DNA of 64,000 nucleotides from Candidatus Eisenbacteria bacterium (GCA_035577985.1 DATJZY010000126.1:62001-126000); one strand, 5' to 3'. Shown: positions 18,400 to 27,143, counted from the stretch's first letter. Notes: generated by a model not told the origin, from the sequence alone. Translations and numbers: made by a program.

Positions 18400-18969
18400 A
18401 TGCGCTTGTGGCCCCGCCGGTGGTGGCTTCGTGTCCTCGTCGTCCTCCTCGGCGTTCTACTCGTGGGCGGGGCCCTCGCCTGGCGCTACCAGAGCGTGAT
18501 CATCGGCCGGGCCGCCGAGTGGTACCTGTCGCGCGTCGCCGAGAGCGAGACGGCGACGGGAAAGCTCGACAAACGGCGCGACATCCTCACCAGCGTCAAC
18601 AAGCAGCTGCTGATGCCCGCGCCCCCGGACGCGCTGGTGCCGGAGCTCTTCGACCTGGTGACCCTCGTCTCGTCCCGGGTCGCGACCGGCGACATCTCGC
18701 TCAACTGGGTCGCCTACCTCTACACGACGTATCAGCGCGACATGGTCCAGCAGCGCCCGAGCGGCACCCCGCGCCGCAGCGTCGACGAGGTCCGCGGCGA
18801 GCTCGACCGCCTGGTGCAGTTCTACGCCATCCAGAAGCGCCCCGAGCAGCAGGGCATCAAGGTGGGCGATCTGCTCGGCACCGGCGACGACGTGATCAGC
18901 CTCGACGAGATCGAGGCTGCCGAGAAGAACGGCAAGCAGATCGACCTGCGAACGCGCGGCGCGAAGTGA
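18400..18969 (+). CDS. Hypothetical single-pass membrane protein
   Basis: A 189-residue protein with an N-terminal membrane anchor (LRVLVVLLGVLLVGGALAW) preceded by positive charges, then a soluble domain of helical character (ILTSVNKQLLMPAPPDALVPEL, DEVRGELDRLVQFYAIQKRPE). No known family. The anchor and an extracytoplasmic domain suggest an envelope protein. It is divergent from the MFS gene; a TTGACA (18362-18367) lies 32 nt before the ATG, spacing that would fit a -35 with a poor -10 (CAAGCG) next to the start codon. Confidence 0.65.
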   Translation: MRLWPRRWWLRVLVVLLGVLLVGGALAWRYQSVIIGRAAEWYLSRVAESETATGKLDKRRDILTSVNKQLLMPAPPDALVPELFDLVTLVSSRVATGDISLNWVAYLYTTYQRDMVQQRPSGTPRRSVDEVRGELDRLVQFYAIQKRPEQQGIKVGDLLGTGDDVISLDEIEAAEKNGKQIDLRTRGAK

Positions 18970-18976
18970 CGCCGGC

Positions 18977-19348
18977 TCAATCCCGCGCGGTCGGGTAGCC
19001 CGCCTCCGTCCAGCCTCGCCAGCCGCCGTCCATCGAGACGACGCGCGTGTAGCCCATCTTCTGCAGGTTGTCGGCCGCGAGCGCCGAACGGAACCCGCCG
19101 CCGCAGTACAGCACGATGTCCGCGTTCGGATCGGGGATCGCCGCCTCGACGTCGCGCTCGATGATGCCCTTGCAGAGATGTCGCGCGCCCGGCAGGTGCC
19201 CACGCTCCCACTCCTCGTGCTCCCGCACGTCGACCAGATGGAACTGCTCGCCCGCGTCGAGCCGCCGCTTCACGTCCGCGACGCTGCACTCCCGCACGCG
19301 CGCCCGCGCGTCCTCGACCAGTCGCAGAAACCCCGGCGCATGCTTCAT
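18977..19348 (-). CDS. Rhodanese-like domain protein
   Basis: A 123-residue single rhodanese domain. Motifs are FHLVDVREHEEWERGHLPGA and the active-site loop LYCGGGFRS with the catalytic Cys, followed by MGYTRVVSMDGGWRGWTEAG, the conserved end signature. Works as a sulfurtransferase or persulfide carrier. It starts at ATG 19348; a TGGACG/N18/TACGCG promoter-like pair lies 6 nt before it. Confidence 0.88.
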   Translation of the reverse strand: MKHAPGFLRLVEDARARVRECSVADVKRRLDAGEQFHLVDVREHEEWERGHLPGARHLCKGIIERDVEAAIPDPNADIVLYCGGGFRSALAADNLQKMGYTRVVSMDGGWRGWTEAGYPTARD

Positions 19349-19437
19349 GGAGGGCGCGTACCACGAGCCCGCTCGCGGCGTCCATTGTTCGTGCTCTCCA
19401 CTTCGATTCTGGACGCGCGCGGCGGCGGGGGTGGCCG

Positions 19438-19482
19438 GGGGTGCAGCGTTCGCTCCCCTATAATCGCTCGGCGCTGCACCCC
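19438..19482. repeat. 11-bp inverted repeat enclosing TATAAT
   Basis: GGGGTGCAGCG ... CGCTGCACCCC with a 23-nt loop. The loop is the only markedly AT-rich spot of this intergenic region. Could be an operator pair around a promoter or the hairpin of a small RNA. Confidence 0.45.
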
Positions 19483-19568
19483 GGGCCTCTCCCGCCGCCG
19501 CGACGCAACGCGAATCGCGCCGCGACGTTCGTCGCCAGCGCGCGTGTCGCGTCCCGTGCGTAGTCGTA

Positions 19569-19655
19569 TGCGGCGCCGGCTTCGCCGGCCGCCGCACCCC
19601 GTCCGCGCGTACCCCCCAAGCTACACCCTCGCCACCGCCACGAGGCGAAGCCTCG
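19569..19655 (-). repeat. REP-like two-hairpin element, copy B (inverted)
   Basis: On the minus strand it reads CGAGGC-TTC-GCCTCG (19641-19655), a spacer with GGCGAGGGTGTAGC and GGTACGCGCGGACGGGG, and then the hairpin GGCCGGCGAAGCCGGC (core of 19569-19596). The order and the conserved words match copies A and C. Confidence 0.65.
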
Positions 19656-19661
19656 GGGCGG

Positions 19662-21164
19662 CTATAGCCCGAACGCGTCCCGGATCGAGCGAAGGAGCTG
19701 CGAGCGGGCGTCCCGCATGCGGCGGGCGCGGGCTTCGGCGCCGAGGCCCTCGCGGTTCATCTCGAGCTCGGTCTGGCGCTCGGCGAGGATCTTCGCGATC
19801 TCCTCCACGATCGCCGGGCTCGTGACGCAGCGGAACGCGTTCTGATCGATGACGTAGCAGATCGTGTCCGTGACCGCCGTCACCGTCGCCTGCCGTGGCT
19901 CGCCCGTCATGAGCGACATCTCGCCGAAGAACTGCCCCGGTCCGAGGCGCGCGATGGCCCGCGAGCTGCCGTCGACGCCGACGTGGATGCCGACTTCGCC
20001 CCGGCTGATGATGAAGAGCGAATCCCCGGGCGTGTCCTGGCGGATGATGTCCTCGCCGGCGCCGAAGCGCTGCTCGCGCATCGCGACCGCCAGGCGGTGC
20101 CGGCATGCGTCGTCGAGCGGCGCGAAGATGTCGACGCGCCCGAGCGCGGCCAGGCGGGTGCCCTCGTCCGCTTCGGCGCTCGGCGCGGGCGGCGCCTGCT
20201 GGATCGTGCGGATGGGGTAGGGTATCTCCGACCCCGCCCGCCGGGCCGCGTACCAGACGCGGGTGCGGACCTCGCCGTCGATCGGCTCCGAACGGGCGAA
20301 GTCGTCGATCCAGTAGCGCAGCGCGTAGACGACACTGCTCTCGGCGAACTCCACCGGGAAGCAATCGGGCGCGGGGTCGGTCAGCACGCCGGGCAGGCCG
20401 TGGATGGCTCCGAGGAGCATCTCCCGCACCTCGTTCGGGGGATGCCGGTAGTGGAATCCCACGTGATGCCACACGCGGTGCGCCGGCGTCGGGCGCGAGT
20501 AGTTCGCCACGTCGGTCGTGAGGAGCTGGTTGTTGGGAACGATTACCGTGTCGTTGTCCTTGGTGACGATGGTCGTGGAGCGCCAGCGGATCTCGCGGAT
20601 GTGCCCGGTGTGCCCCGCCACCTGGATCCAGTCGCCGATCGCGAGCTGGCGCTCGAGCGGCAGCGCGACGCCGGCGAACACGTTCGCGATCGTGCTCTGG
20701 AGGGCGAAGCCGATGACGGCGGTGAGCACGCCCCCGGTCGCGGCGAGCGAGACCGGGTCGAAGCCGTGCTGGGACAGGATGCCGAGGAAGATCGCGGTGA
20801 CGAGCATGATCTGCAGGAGATCGCGGACGACCGCGGGCGCGGGGCGGCGGCGGAGCGCGACGTCGAAGACGACGACGCCGGCGAGGCCCGTGAGGCCCAC
20901 GACGAGGCAGAGGACGCTCAGCAGGTTGAGGACGCCCCACGCCTGCCAGTAGCCGGTTGCGATCGACATCGACGCCGCGAGACGCAGCGCCATCGTCAGC
21001 AGGAGGAACAGGGTGGGGGTGCGGGTCCGCCAGCGCGACGCCGGCGCGATGAAGCGGCGCAGGATGAGCAGCACGACGAGCGCGCCGAAGGCCGTCGAGT
21101 ACCCCGCCCACGCGGGCGCGATCTCGTCCAGACGGCTGCGCAGCTTGTCGACGGCGTCCATCAT
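19662..21164 (-). CDS. MscS-type mechanosensitive channel with C-terminal cyclic-nucleotide-binding domain
   Basis: A 500-residue fusion. Residues 1-150 hold 4-5 membrane helices; the pore helix and MscS beta domain follow (GGVLTAVIGFALQSTIANVFAGVAL, then LAIGDWIQVAGHTGHIREIRWRSTTI and VPNNQLLT). A C-terminal CNMP/Crp-like beta-roll occupies about 345-460 (VDIFAPLDDACRHRLAVAM, GDSLFIISRGEVGIHV, LGPGQFFGEMSLMTGEPRQATV). The phosphate-binding cassette FFGEMSLMTGEPRQA is well conserved, so cAMP or cGMP binding is plausible. Role: release of ions under osmotic stress or cyclic-nucleotide gated flux. ATGATG start at 21164. Confidence 0.88.
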   Translation of the reverse strand: MMDAVDKLRSRLDEIAPAWAGYSTAFGALVVLLILRRFIAPASRWRTRTPTLFLLLTMALRLAASMSIATGYWQAWGVLNLLSVLCLVVGLTGLAGVVVFDVALRRRPAPAVVRDLLQIMLVTAIFLGILSQHGFDPVSLAATGGVLTAVIGFALQSTIANVFAGVALPLERQLAIGDWIQVAGHTGHIREIRWRSTTIVTKDNDTVIVPNNQLLTTDVANYSRPTPAHRVWHHVGFHYRHPPNEVREMLLGAIHGLPGVLTDPAPDCFPVEFAESSVVYALRYWIDDFARSEPIDGEVRTRVWYAARRAGSEIPYPIRTIQQAPPAPSAEADEGTRLAALGRVDIFAPLDDACRHRLAVAMREQRFGAGEDIIRQDTPGDSLFIISRGEVGIHVGVDGSSRAIARLGPGQFFGEMSLMTGEPRQATVTAVTDTICYVIDQNAFRCVTSPAIVEEIAKILAERQTELEMNREGLGAEARARRMRDARSQLLRSIRDAFGL

Positions 21165-21240
21165 GGGCGCCCGAACCCTAGCATGGTTCCCGGCGGCGGC
21201 GCATTTGCTCCGCCGCAGGCGCGCCGGTACGTCGGGCTGG

Positions 21241-21585
21241 ATGGTGCTCTACGTCGTGCGCGACCTCCTGTTCGTCTCGAAGATCCGTGCGGCCGCCGAG
21301 CCCCTGGGCGTCGAGGTGCAGGCGGTGCGCGACGTCGAGACTCTGCCGGCGGTCGCGCCGGGCGCGCGGCTCGTGCTGGTCGATCTCGCGCTGCCCCAGG
21401 CGATGCGGGCGCTCGAGCTGCTGGCGGCGACCCCGGAGACGGCGGACGTTCCGACCGTGGGCTTCGTGGGCCACGAGCGCCTCGACGTCATGGAGGCCGC
21501 CCGCGCGCTCGGCTGCCGCGAGGTGATGGCGAAGGGCGAGCTCTCGACGAAGCTCGGGATGCTCCTTCGCGCCGCGCAGGCCTAG
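21241..21585 (+). CDS. Response-regulator receiver-like single-domain protein (degenerate)
   Basis: A 114-residue CheY-like fold. Beta-3 reads RLVLVDLALPQAM with Asp at the phosphoacceptor place, and beta-4/alpha-4 read VPTVGFVGHERLDVMEAARALGCREVMAKGEL with a Lys near the usual position. The acidic pair after beta-1 is missing (LYVVRDLLFVSKI), so phosphorylation is doubtful. No output domain. It ends with TAG directly abutting the stop codon of the convergent propeller gene (TAGCTA). Confidence 0.6.
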   Translation: MVLYVVRDLLFVSKIRAAAEPLGVEVQAVRDVETLPAVAPGARLVLVDLALPQAMRALELLAATPETADVPTVGFVGHERLDVMEAARALGCREVMAKGELSTKLGMLLRAAQA

Positions 21586-22752
21586 CTAGAGCGGCGGAAT
21601 CCCCTGCGTGGGGAACCAGACGACGGCGCCCGGTACCGACTCCGGCGCCCGCTTGAAGAGGTTCACCATGTACACGAGGTGGGTCGCCGTCGTGCCGGCG
21701 TCGAGCAGGTTCGCGGTCGTGGCCACCAGCATGAAGTGCGCATCGGCCTGCGGGACGAGGCGGGTCGTGTCGCCCCCGTCGGTCTGGACGCGGTAGCGCG
21801 CGTTCGCCCTCAGCATGGTGAAGTACGCGGTACCGCCGCAGAGGTAGGCGATGCGCCAGTCGCGCTTGATGCGCAGGGTGGTGGGCGCGGTGCAGTCGGC
21901 GGCGTCGCTCGTCACCCGTGCGAAGGTGCGCGACACGGTGTCGTAGGCGAAGATCTGGGCGACCGTCGTGTCGTGACCGTCGCCCGCGAGATCGGCGCGA
22001 CTCTCGAAGACGATGAGCCGGCCGTCGCTCGAGAGCGACGGGCTACGGCTCGGCGCGGCGCCGTGCGTGACGGGCCCGGTCGCACCGGTGACGAGGTCGG
22101 CGATCCAGACCTGCTCGACGCCGGCGTCGGCCCCCGAGACCGGGTCGCTCGTCGACTCGAAGACGACGCTGCGGCCCTTCTTGCCGACCGACGGATTGCG
22201 ACTCGTGCCGGTGCCCCGCGAGATCTGCGCGATCGTTCCGGCGGGGCTCTCGAGGAAGATCTGCCGGGTGCCCGCGGTGCCGGTGGCGGCGAGGTCGGCG
22301 GTCGATTCGAATGCGACGTAGATGCCGAGCAGATCGACGGCCGCGTTCGCGCTCGTGCCGGTCGGGTCGACCGCGACCTGATCGAGGTCGAAGCCCGCGT
22401 TGCGCAGCACCTGCCGGCCGGGCGCGCCGCTCCCGAGCGGGTCCGCGTCCGAGTCCCACACCACGGTGCGGCCGCTCGAGCTGATGGACGGGCTGGCGTT
22501 CGATCCGGAGGCGAACGAGAAGGTGGGCACCGTCGGGTTGCGGAAGGGGCTCACGACCGCGATCGAGTCGTCGACCGTGACCGCCGCGGCCTTGCGGCTC
22601 GGCGGCGGGAGCCGCGGGAGCGCACCCTCGCCCGACGTCGTGATGGCGACGACGGGCGGTGTCTGGCGGTGGTGCGCCGTTGCGGTGGACGCGGCGGCGA
22701 GGACCGCGAGGGTGAGCAGGAGCCGAGGGGACACGAGCCGCGAGGCTACCAT
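21586..22752 (-). CDS. Secreted WD40/TolB-like beta-propeller protein (paralogue B)
   Basis: A 388-residue exported protein: signal peptide ending STATA, then HHRQTPPVVAITTSGEG. Blades of PD40 type repeat through the protein (GTSANAAVDLLGIYVAFEST, GTSRNPSVGKKGRSVVFEST, APSRSPSLSSDGRLIVFESR). It shares length, N-terminus, blade order and C-terminus (VWFPTQGIPPL) with the gene at 9862-11028. The pair suggests an old duplication with both copies maintained. Function unknown; protein-protein interaction in the periplasm is likely for such propellers. Confidence 0.85.
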   Translation of the reverse strand: MVASRLVSPRLLLTLAVLAAASTATAHHRQTPPVVAITTSGEGALPRLPPPSRKAAAVTVDDSIAVVSPFRNPTVPTFSFASGSNASPSISSSGRTVVWDSDADPLGSGAPGRQVLRNAGFDLDQVAVDPTGTSANAAVDLLGIYVAFESTADLAATGTAGTRQIFLESPAGTIAQISRGTGTSRNPSVGKKGRSVVFESTSDPVSGADAGVEQVWIADLVTGATGPVTHGAAPSRSPSLSSDGRLIVFESRADLAGDGHDTTVAQIFAYDTVSRTFARVTSDAADCTAPTTLRIKRDWRIAYLCGGTAYFTMLRANARYRVQTDGGDTTRLVPQADAHFMLVATTANLLDAGTTATHLVYMVNLFKRAPESVPGAVVWFPTQGIPPL

Positions 22753-22883
22753 GTGCCGCCCGCGAGACGCCACGAATTTTTCGCGGCCTTGCGTCATGCG
22801 GCATGCGACATGGCCTTCGCCCGGCGCTCTCACACGCACCCGTCCGACTGGTGCGGTACGCGGCCTTTCGGTAGGACCGCGCC

Positions 22884-24701
22884 GTGCGGTGGCTCGTGGC
22901 GGTACTCGCCCTCGGCGCGACGGCTTGCGTGCCCGCGCTGCCGACCGACGTGCGGACCTTCGAGACGGCGCGCCGGCTCTTCAGCACCGCGGCGGCACCG
23001 CCCGCGCCGGACGCGGCGGGGTGGGAGGAGGTCCGGCTTCCCGAATACTGGGGCACGGCGGTACGCCGGCGCGCGATCGAGGGATGGTATCACGTCGCAC
23101 TTCGCCTCGACGCGCCGCCCACGGAGATGTGGGCGGTCTATCTGCCGCGCGTCGGCCAGACCGGCGACGTGTGGGTGAACGGGGTGCTGGTCGGCGACGG
23201 CGGCACGTCGCAGAGCCCGCTGCCGCGCAACTGGCTCCGGCCGCAGCTCTTCTCGGTGCCGGATCGGCTGCTGCGCGCCGGCGACAACACGGTCGACGTG
23301 CACGTGCGGACCCACATCGGTGCGCCCGGCTACATGTCCCGGATCCTCGTCGCCCCCGAGCGCGCGCTGCGGCCGCAATACGAGTCGGTCCACTGGTGGC
23401 AGGTGAGCTTCGCGCAGATCGTCGCAGCGACGACGTTCACGATGGGGCTGCTTCTGCTCGTCGTGTCCGTCGGGCGTCACCTCGTCGGCACGCCGTGGCT
23501 CGCGGCGGGATTCATCGTGTGGTCGGGGTCGGCCGCCGACTCGTTCGTGCACTTCATTCCGGTGTCGGAGCATCTCTGGGAGTGGGCGACCGGCGTCACG
23601 CAGCTCTGGGCGACCATCCTGTTCGCGATCGGCTTCCAGCGCGGCCTCGGGCTCCGCTGGCTCGGGCGCGAGGCGGCCCTGCTCGCGCTCGGTGTGGTCG
23701 CGAGCCTCGTCGTCTTCCTGCTTCCGCCGATCCACGCCTTCTCGGGGATGCTCGTGACCACGATGATGGCGGTCGGCATGGCGATCTACATCACGCGCCT
23801 GCTCGTCCGGCAGGGGCGAGGCGACGGATGGGCGTGGCGGTACTTCCTGGTGCCGGCGGCGGTCGGCATCGGCTTCGGCGTGCACGACATCCTCGCGATC
23901 ACGACCGGCCTCCGCTTCGCCGGCGTGCTGCTCTCGCCGTTCATCCCCGCTGTGGCGCTCGTCACCTCCGGCTGGGTGCTCCTCGCGCGCCTCGTCGAGA
24001 CGCTGCACGAGACCGAAGCGCTCAATCGCGACCTCGAGCAGCGCGTCGCCGACAAGCACCGGGAGCTCGAGCGCAACTACGCGCGGCTGGCGGAGCTCGA
24101 GCGCGAGCGCGCGGTCGCCGACGAGCGCGAGCGCTTGATGCGCGACGTGCACGACGGCGTCGGCGGGCAGCTCGTCTCGACCCTCGCCCTGGTCGAGAGC
24201 GGCGAGTCTGCGCCGGACGACGTCGCGGAGTCGATCCGGGCCGCGCTCGAGGACCTGCGGCTCGTGATCGATTCGCTCGACCCGTCCGAGAACGACCTCC
24301 TGTCCGTGCTCGGCACGGTGCGCAGCCGTCTCGAGCCCCGCCTCGCGCGCTACGGGCTTCGCTTCGCCTGGCACGTGACCGATCTGCCGCCGATCCCCGG
24401 CTTCGGTCCCGAGATGGCGCTCCAGGCGATGCGCATCGTCCAGGAGGCGGTGACGAACGTCGTGAAGCACGCTCACGCCCGCACGGTCACGGTGAGCACC
24501 GGCGAGTGCGCGGCGCCGGACGGGCGCGCGGGCGTCTTCGTCGAGGTGCAGGACGACGGCTGCGGCGTCGTCGCGGGTGCGCCGCGCGGGCGCGGGCTCA
24601 CGAACATGGCGCGCCGCGCGAGTCGACTCGGCGGGGCCGTCGACGTCCGCTCGGACGGCGCGGGTACGACGGTCCGGCTCTGGCTCCCCTGCGCGGCATA
24701 G
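22884..24701 (+). CDS. Sensor histidine kinase with DISM-type extracellular and 7TM region (NarL-family kinase)
   Basis: A 605-residue kinase. Residues 1-20 are a leader, 45-160 a jelly-roll-like extracellular domain (WVNGVLVGDGGTSQSPLPR), and 170-370 hold seven predicted membrane helices, the 7TMR-DISM layout. A coiled coil (375-415) leads to the HisKA_3 motif RERLMRDVHDGVGGQL with phospho-acceptor His423, and an HATPase_c domain (QEAVTNVVKHAHARTV, DDGCGV, GRGLTNMARRA). Start GTG at 22884. The convergent LuxR-type response regulator at 24711-25418 is its obvious partner. Confidence 0.9.
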   Translation: MRWLVAVLALGATACVPALPTDVRTFETARRLFSTAAAPPAPDAAGWEEVRLPEYWGTAVRRRAIEGWYHVALRLDAPPTEMWAVYLPRVGQTGDVWVNGVLVGDGGTSQSPLPRNWLRPQLFSVPDRLLRAGDNTVDVHVRTHIGAPGYMSRILVAPERALRPQYESVHWWQVSFAQIVAATTFTMGLLLLVVSVGRHLVGTPWLAAGFIVWSGSAADSFVHFIPVSEHLWEWATGVTQLWATILFAIGFQRGLGLRWLGREAALLALGVVASLVVFLLPPIHAFSGMLVTTMMAVGMAIYITRLLVRQGRGDGWAWRYFLVPAAVGIGFGVHDILAITTGLRFAGVLLSPFIPAVALVTSGWVLLARLVETLHETEALNRDLEQRVADKHRELERNYARLAELERERAVADERERLMRDVHDGVGGQLVSTLALVESGESAPDDVAESIRAALEDLRLVIDSLDPSENDLLSVLGTVRSRLEPRLARYGLRFAWHVTDLPPIPGFGPEMALQAMRIVQEAVTNVVKHAHARTVTVSTGECAAPDGRAGVFVEVQDDGCGVVAGAPRGRGLTNMARRASRLGGAVDVRSDGAGTTVRLWLPCAA

Positions 24702-24710
24702 CCGCGCGAG

Positions 24711-25418
24711 TCATTCGTCGAGCTTCACCAGCCCCATCGCGAGCGCCTCGTAGACGGCCTCGCCACGCGAGTGGACCTCGAGCTTGCGGTAGATGCCGCG
24801 CACGTGCGTCGTCACGGTGTGCGCCGAGACGCCGAGGAGGTTCGCGATCTCGGCGTAGCTGAAGCCCTTCACGATGAGGCTCAGCACCTCGTGCTCGCGA
24901 TCGGAGAGCCGGGGCGTATCCGACTCCCCGGTCGCCGCCTCCGGCGCGGGACGGAACCGACGCAAGAGATAGCGCGCGATCGGCGGGCTGATCGGCGAGC
25001 CCCCCGCGATCATCTCGAGGATCGACGTGCCGATGTAGTCGGCGGTGCCGTCCTTCAAGAGGTAGCCCATCGCGCCCGCCTCGATGGCCGCCACGACGTG
25101 TTGCTCGTCGCCGAAGACGGTGATGACGAGGACGAGCGTGTCGGGGCTCTGGCGTCGTGCCTCGCGGATCAAGTCGACACCGTCGCCGTCGGGAAGCCCG
25201 AGGTCCGTGATCAGCACCTGGGGATGCTCGCGCGCGAACAGGCGCCGGGCCTCTTCGCACGACGCCGCCGCGCCGAGCAGGCGGAGCTGCGGGTGCCCTT
25301 CGATGGCACGGGCGAGGCGGCCGCGTGTGAGATCGTCATCCTCGACCAGGACCACGCCGTACTCGGCCACGAAACCAGCTAACCATTTCGGGCCCCGCGG
25401 TGACGAGGGGCGCGCCAT
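24711..25418 (-). CDS. LuxR/NarL-family response regulator
   Basis: A 235-residue two-domain regulator. The receiver has acidic residues VEDDD, phospho-acceptor Asp72 in LITDLGLPDGDG, Thr in VITVFG and Lys in YLLKDG. A LuxR-type helix-turn-helix lies at the C-terminus (LSDREHEVLSLIVKGFSYAE, IANLLGVSAHTVTTHV). The start MARPSSPRG (25418) is used; a GTG at 25370 (VAEYGVVLV) would start right at the receiver and is possible. Its stop is 9 bp from that of the convergent histidine kinase. Confidence 0.92.
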   Translation of the reverse strand: MARPSSPRGPKWLAGFVAEYGVVLVEDDDLTRGRLARAIEGHPQLRLLGAAASCEEARRLFAREHPQVLITDLGLPDGDGVDLIREARRQSPDTLVLVITVFGDEQHVVAAIEAGAMGYLLKDGTADYIGTSILEMIAGGSPISPPIARYLLRRFRPAPEAATGESDTPRLSDREHEVLSLIVKGFSYAEIANLLGVSAHTVTTHVRGIYRKLEVHSRGEAVYEALAMGLVKLDE

Positions 25419-25530
25419 CCCCAGTTCGTGTGAGGGCGTTTCGCTTACCGCCCCCCTATTCATGCGAGGGAGGCTCGTGTTACGCGGGGGGTGGGGAATG
25501 GTATCGGTGGCCAACAAGGGAGGAAGTTCA

Positions 25531-27024
25531 ATGACTCGCATCGCAGGGAGACTGCTCGGGCTCGGGCTGGCCATGGTCATCGGCGGCACCGCCGCGTGGG
25601 GCGCGGTTGCGGGAACCGGGACCTTCGACATCGACACGAACGGCTTCCCGCCCGCCATCACCTTCGACGGCACGCTCAGCTTCGCCAACAATCCGCAGAT
25701 GGTCGGGGGCAACGCCGTGAACCTCGGCACCTCGGTCGGAACGGTCCCATACAGCGGCAACGCGACGGTCAACGTGCAGGCCCTGCGCGCCACCTTCGAC
25801 ATCACCGCGACGGAGACCGGGTTCACCTTCATGGGCAACGGCCAGGCCGCGTGCACGAACTCGTGCCTCACGGGTACCGCCACGTTCGTCGGCAGGGGAA
25901 CGACCGTCACCCAGGCAAGCCTGCCGGCGGGCTATACCTACACGTTCGACGGCACGATCGGGCTGCTCGCCGCCAGTGGCAACTTCGCGATCAACGCTTT
26001 CGCCGATCAGGCGACCGCCGCCGGCTCCAACGTCATGGTGACGAGTGGGCTCGACACCTTCGTCGACTCGGCGACGCTCGATCTGCGTTCCTTCCTGGCC
26101 GAGGCCGTGTTCTCGCTCGTGAACAACCCCGGCATCACCACCTTCCTCGGCGCGACCGTCGTGCCCGGGAACCTTCCGGCCGGCGTCGGGCTCATACCCG
26201 ACGAGTCGATCTTCATCGACGTCGCGACCACCGCCGGCTTCTCGGGCCCCGTCGATCTGTGCGTCGCCTACACCGATGCCAACAACGACGGCATCGTCGA
26301 CGGGACGTCGATCCAGGTCGTGCAGCTCCGACTCCTGCACCAGCTTGCCACCGGCGGCGACTTCATGGACGTCACGACCACGGCCGGCAACGGCAAGGTC
26401 TGCGGCCGGGTGACGAGCCTGTCGCCCTTCGTCGTCGCGGCCGGCCCGGTGCCGACCACGACCACGACGACCACCCTCGCGCCGACGACGACCACGACCA
26501 CCACGACGACGCTGCCGCAGCTCCTGGCTGGCAAGAAGCTCCTCCTGAAGGACAAGGCCGGCAAGCCGCAGAAGCGGGCGCTCGCGCTCCTGGTGAAGGG
26601 CGCCATCGACCTCGGGGACGGCAACAACAGCCCCGACGACCCGACCCAGAACGGCGGCTCCCTGCGCGTCGTGTCGGGTCCGGGCGGCTTCGACAACACC
26701 TACGCCCTGCCGGCGAGCGGCTGGAAGTACCAGGGCAAGGGGCAGGAGAAGGGCTACAAGTTCAAAGGGAGCGGCGTGAAGTCGGTGATCGTCAAGCCCG
26801 GCAAGATGATCAGCGTCGCCGGCGCGGGATCGGCGCTCGGCCACTCGCTCACGAACAACCCCGCACCCGTGGGCATCGTCCTCGAGCTCGGCGGTCGCCA
26901 GTACTGCTCGCGCTTCGGCGGCACCGTGAAGTTCACCGCGGGCAAGAAGTTCCAGGCGACGAACGCGCCGGCCCCGAGCGCGTGCGGCTCGCCGAGCGGC
27001 GCCTTCATCGACCCGATCGACTAG
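25531..27024 (+). CDS. Secreted protein with Thr-rich linker
   Basis: A 497-residue exported protein: signal peptide (RIAGRLLGLGLAMVIGGTAAWG), an N-terminal beta-rich region of about 290 residues, a ~25-residue linker of almost only Thr with Pro/Leu (about 311-336), then a Lys/Gly-rich C-terminal beta domain (LLAGKKLLLKDKAGKPQKRA ... GSPSGAFIDPID). Gene starts at ATG 25531 with GGGAGGA upstream. Similar Thr linkers occur in two other exported proteins of this window (58953 and 61777). A strong terminator follows. No enzymatic motif. Possibly cell-surface. Confidence 0.8.
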   Translation: MTRIAGRLLGLGLAMVIGGTAAWGAVAGTGTFDIDTNGFPPAITFDGTLSFANNPQMVGGNAVNLGTSVGTVPYSGNATVNVQALRATFDITATETGFTFMGNGQAACTNSCLTGTATFVGRGTTVTQASLPAGYTYTFDGTIGLLAASGNFAINAFADQATAAGSNVMVTSGLDTFVDSATLDLRSFLAEAVFSLVNNPGITTFLGATVVPGNLPAGVGLIPDESIFIDVATTAGFSGPVDLCVAYTDANNDGIVDGTSIQVVQLRLLHQLATGGDFMDVTTTAGNGKVCGRVTSLSPFVVAAGPVPTTTTTTTLAPTTTTTTTTTLPQLLAGKKLLLKDKAGKPQKRALALLVKGAIDLGDGNNSPDDPTQNGGSLRVVSGPGGFDNTYALPASGWKYQGKGQEKGYKFKGSGVKSVIVKPGKMISVAGAGSALGHSLTNNPAPVGIVLELGGRQYCSRFGGTVKFTAGKKFQATNAPAPSACGSPSGAFIDPID

Positions 27025-27036
27025 CCCGACCGCAGA

Positions 27037-27065
27037 CCGGGCCGCGCCATGACGGCGCGGCCCGG
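27037..27065 (+). terminator. Rho-independent-type hairpin after the Thr-linker gene
   Basis: CCGGGCCGCGCC-ATGAC-GGCGCGGCCCGG, a perfect 12-bp GC stem with a 5-nt loop, begins 13 bp after the stop codon. The T-run is weak (CCCCTTCT further on). Confidence 0.65.
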
Positions 27066-27107
27066 CCCACCCCTTCTCGGCGCTCCGGCGCGCGCCGCCT
27101 GTGATGC

Positions 27108-27143
27108 TTGACCGGCCCACGACGGGCTGCCAGCGTCCGCCGC
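27108..27143 (+). promoter_or_regulatory. TTGACC-N17-CAGCGT promoter, 7 nt from ATG (leaderless type)
   Basis: TTGACC at 27108-27113, a 17-bp spacer, CAGCGT at 27131-27136, then 7 nt to the ATG at 27144. Same geometry as four other genes in the window. The -10 is a poor match alone; the call rests on the -35 and the repeated spacing. Confidence 0.5.

Larger units (their letters stand above)
19349..19661. other. 313-bp intergenic region without a gene
   Basis: Lies between the end of the MscS-like gene and the start of the rhodanese gene, both on the minus strand. It holds REP-like copy B (19569-19655) and a separate inverted repeat (arms GGGGTGCAGCG 19438-19448 and its complement 19472-19482) whose 23-nt loop contains a perfect TATAAT (19459-19464). 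No convincing coding frame is seen. Confidence 0.7.

Noticed and set aside
26455-26520. ACC/ACG repeats in the Thr-linker gene as a microsatellite or CRISPR-like repeat
   Set aside because: They simply encode the Thr-rich linker; no spacers and no regular repeat unit.
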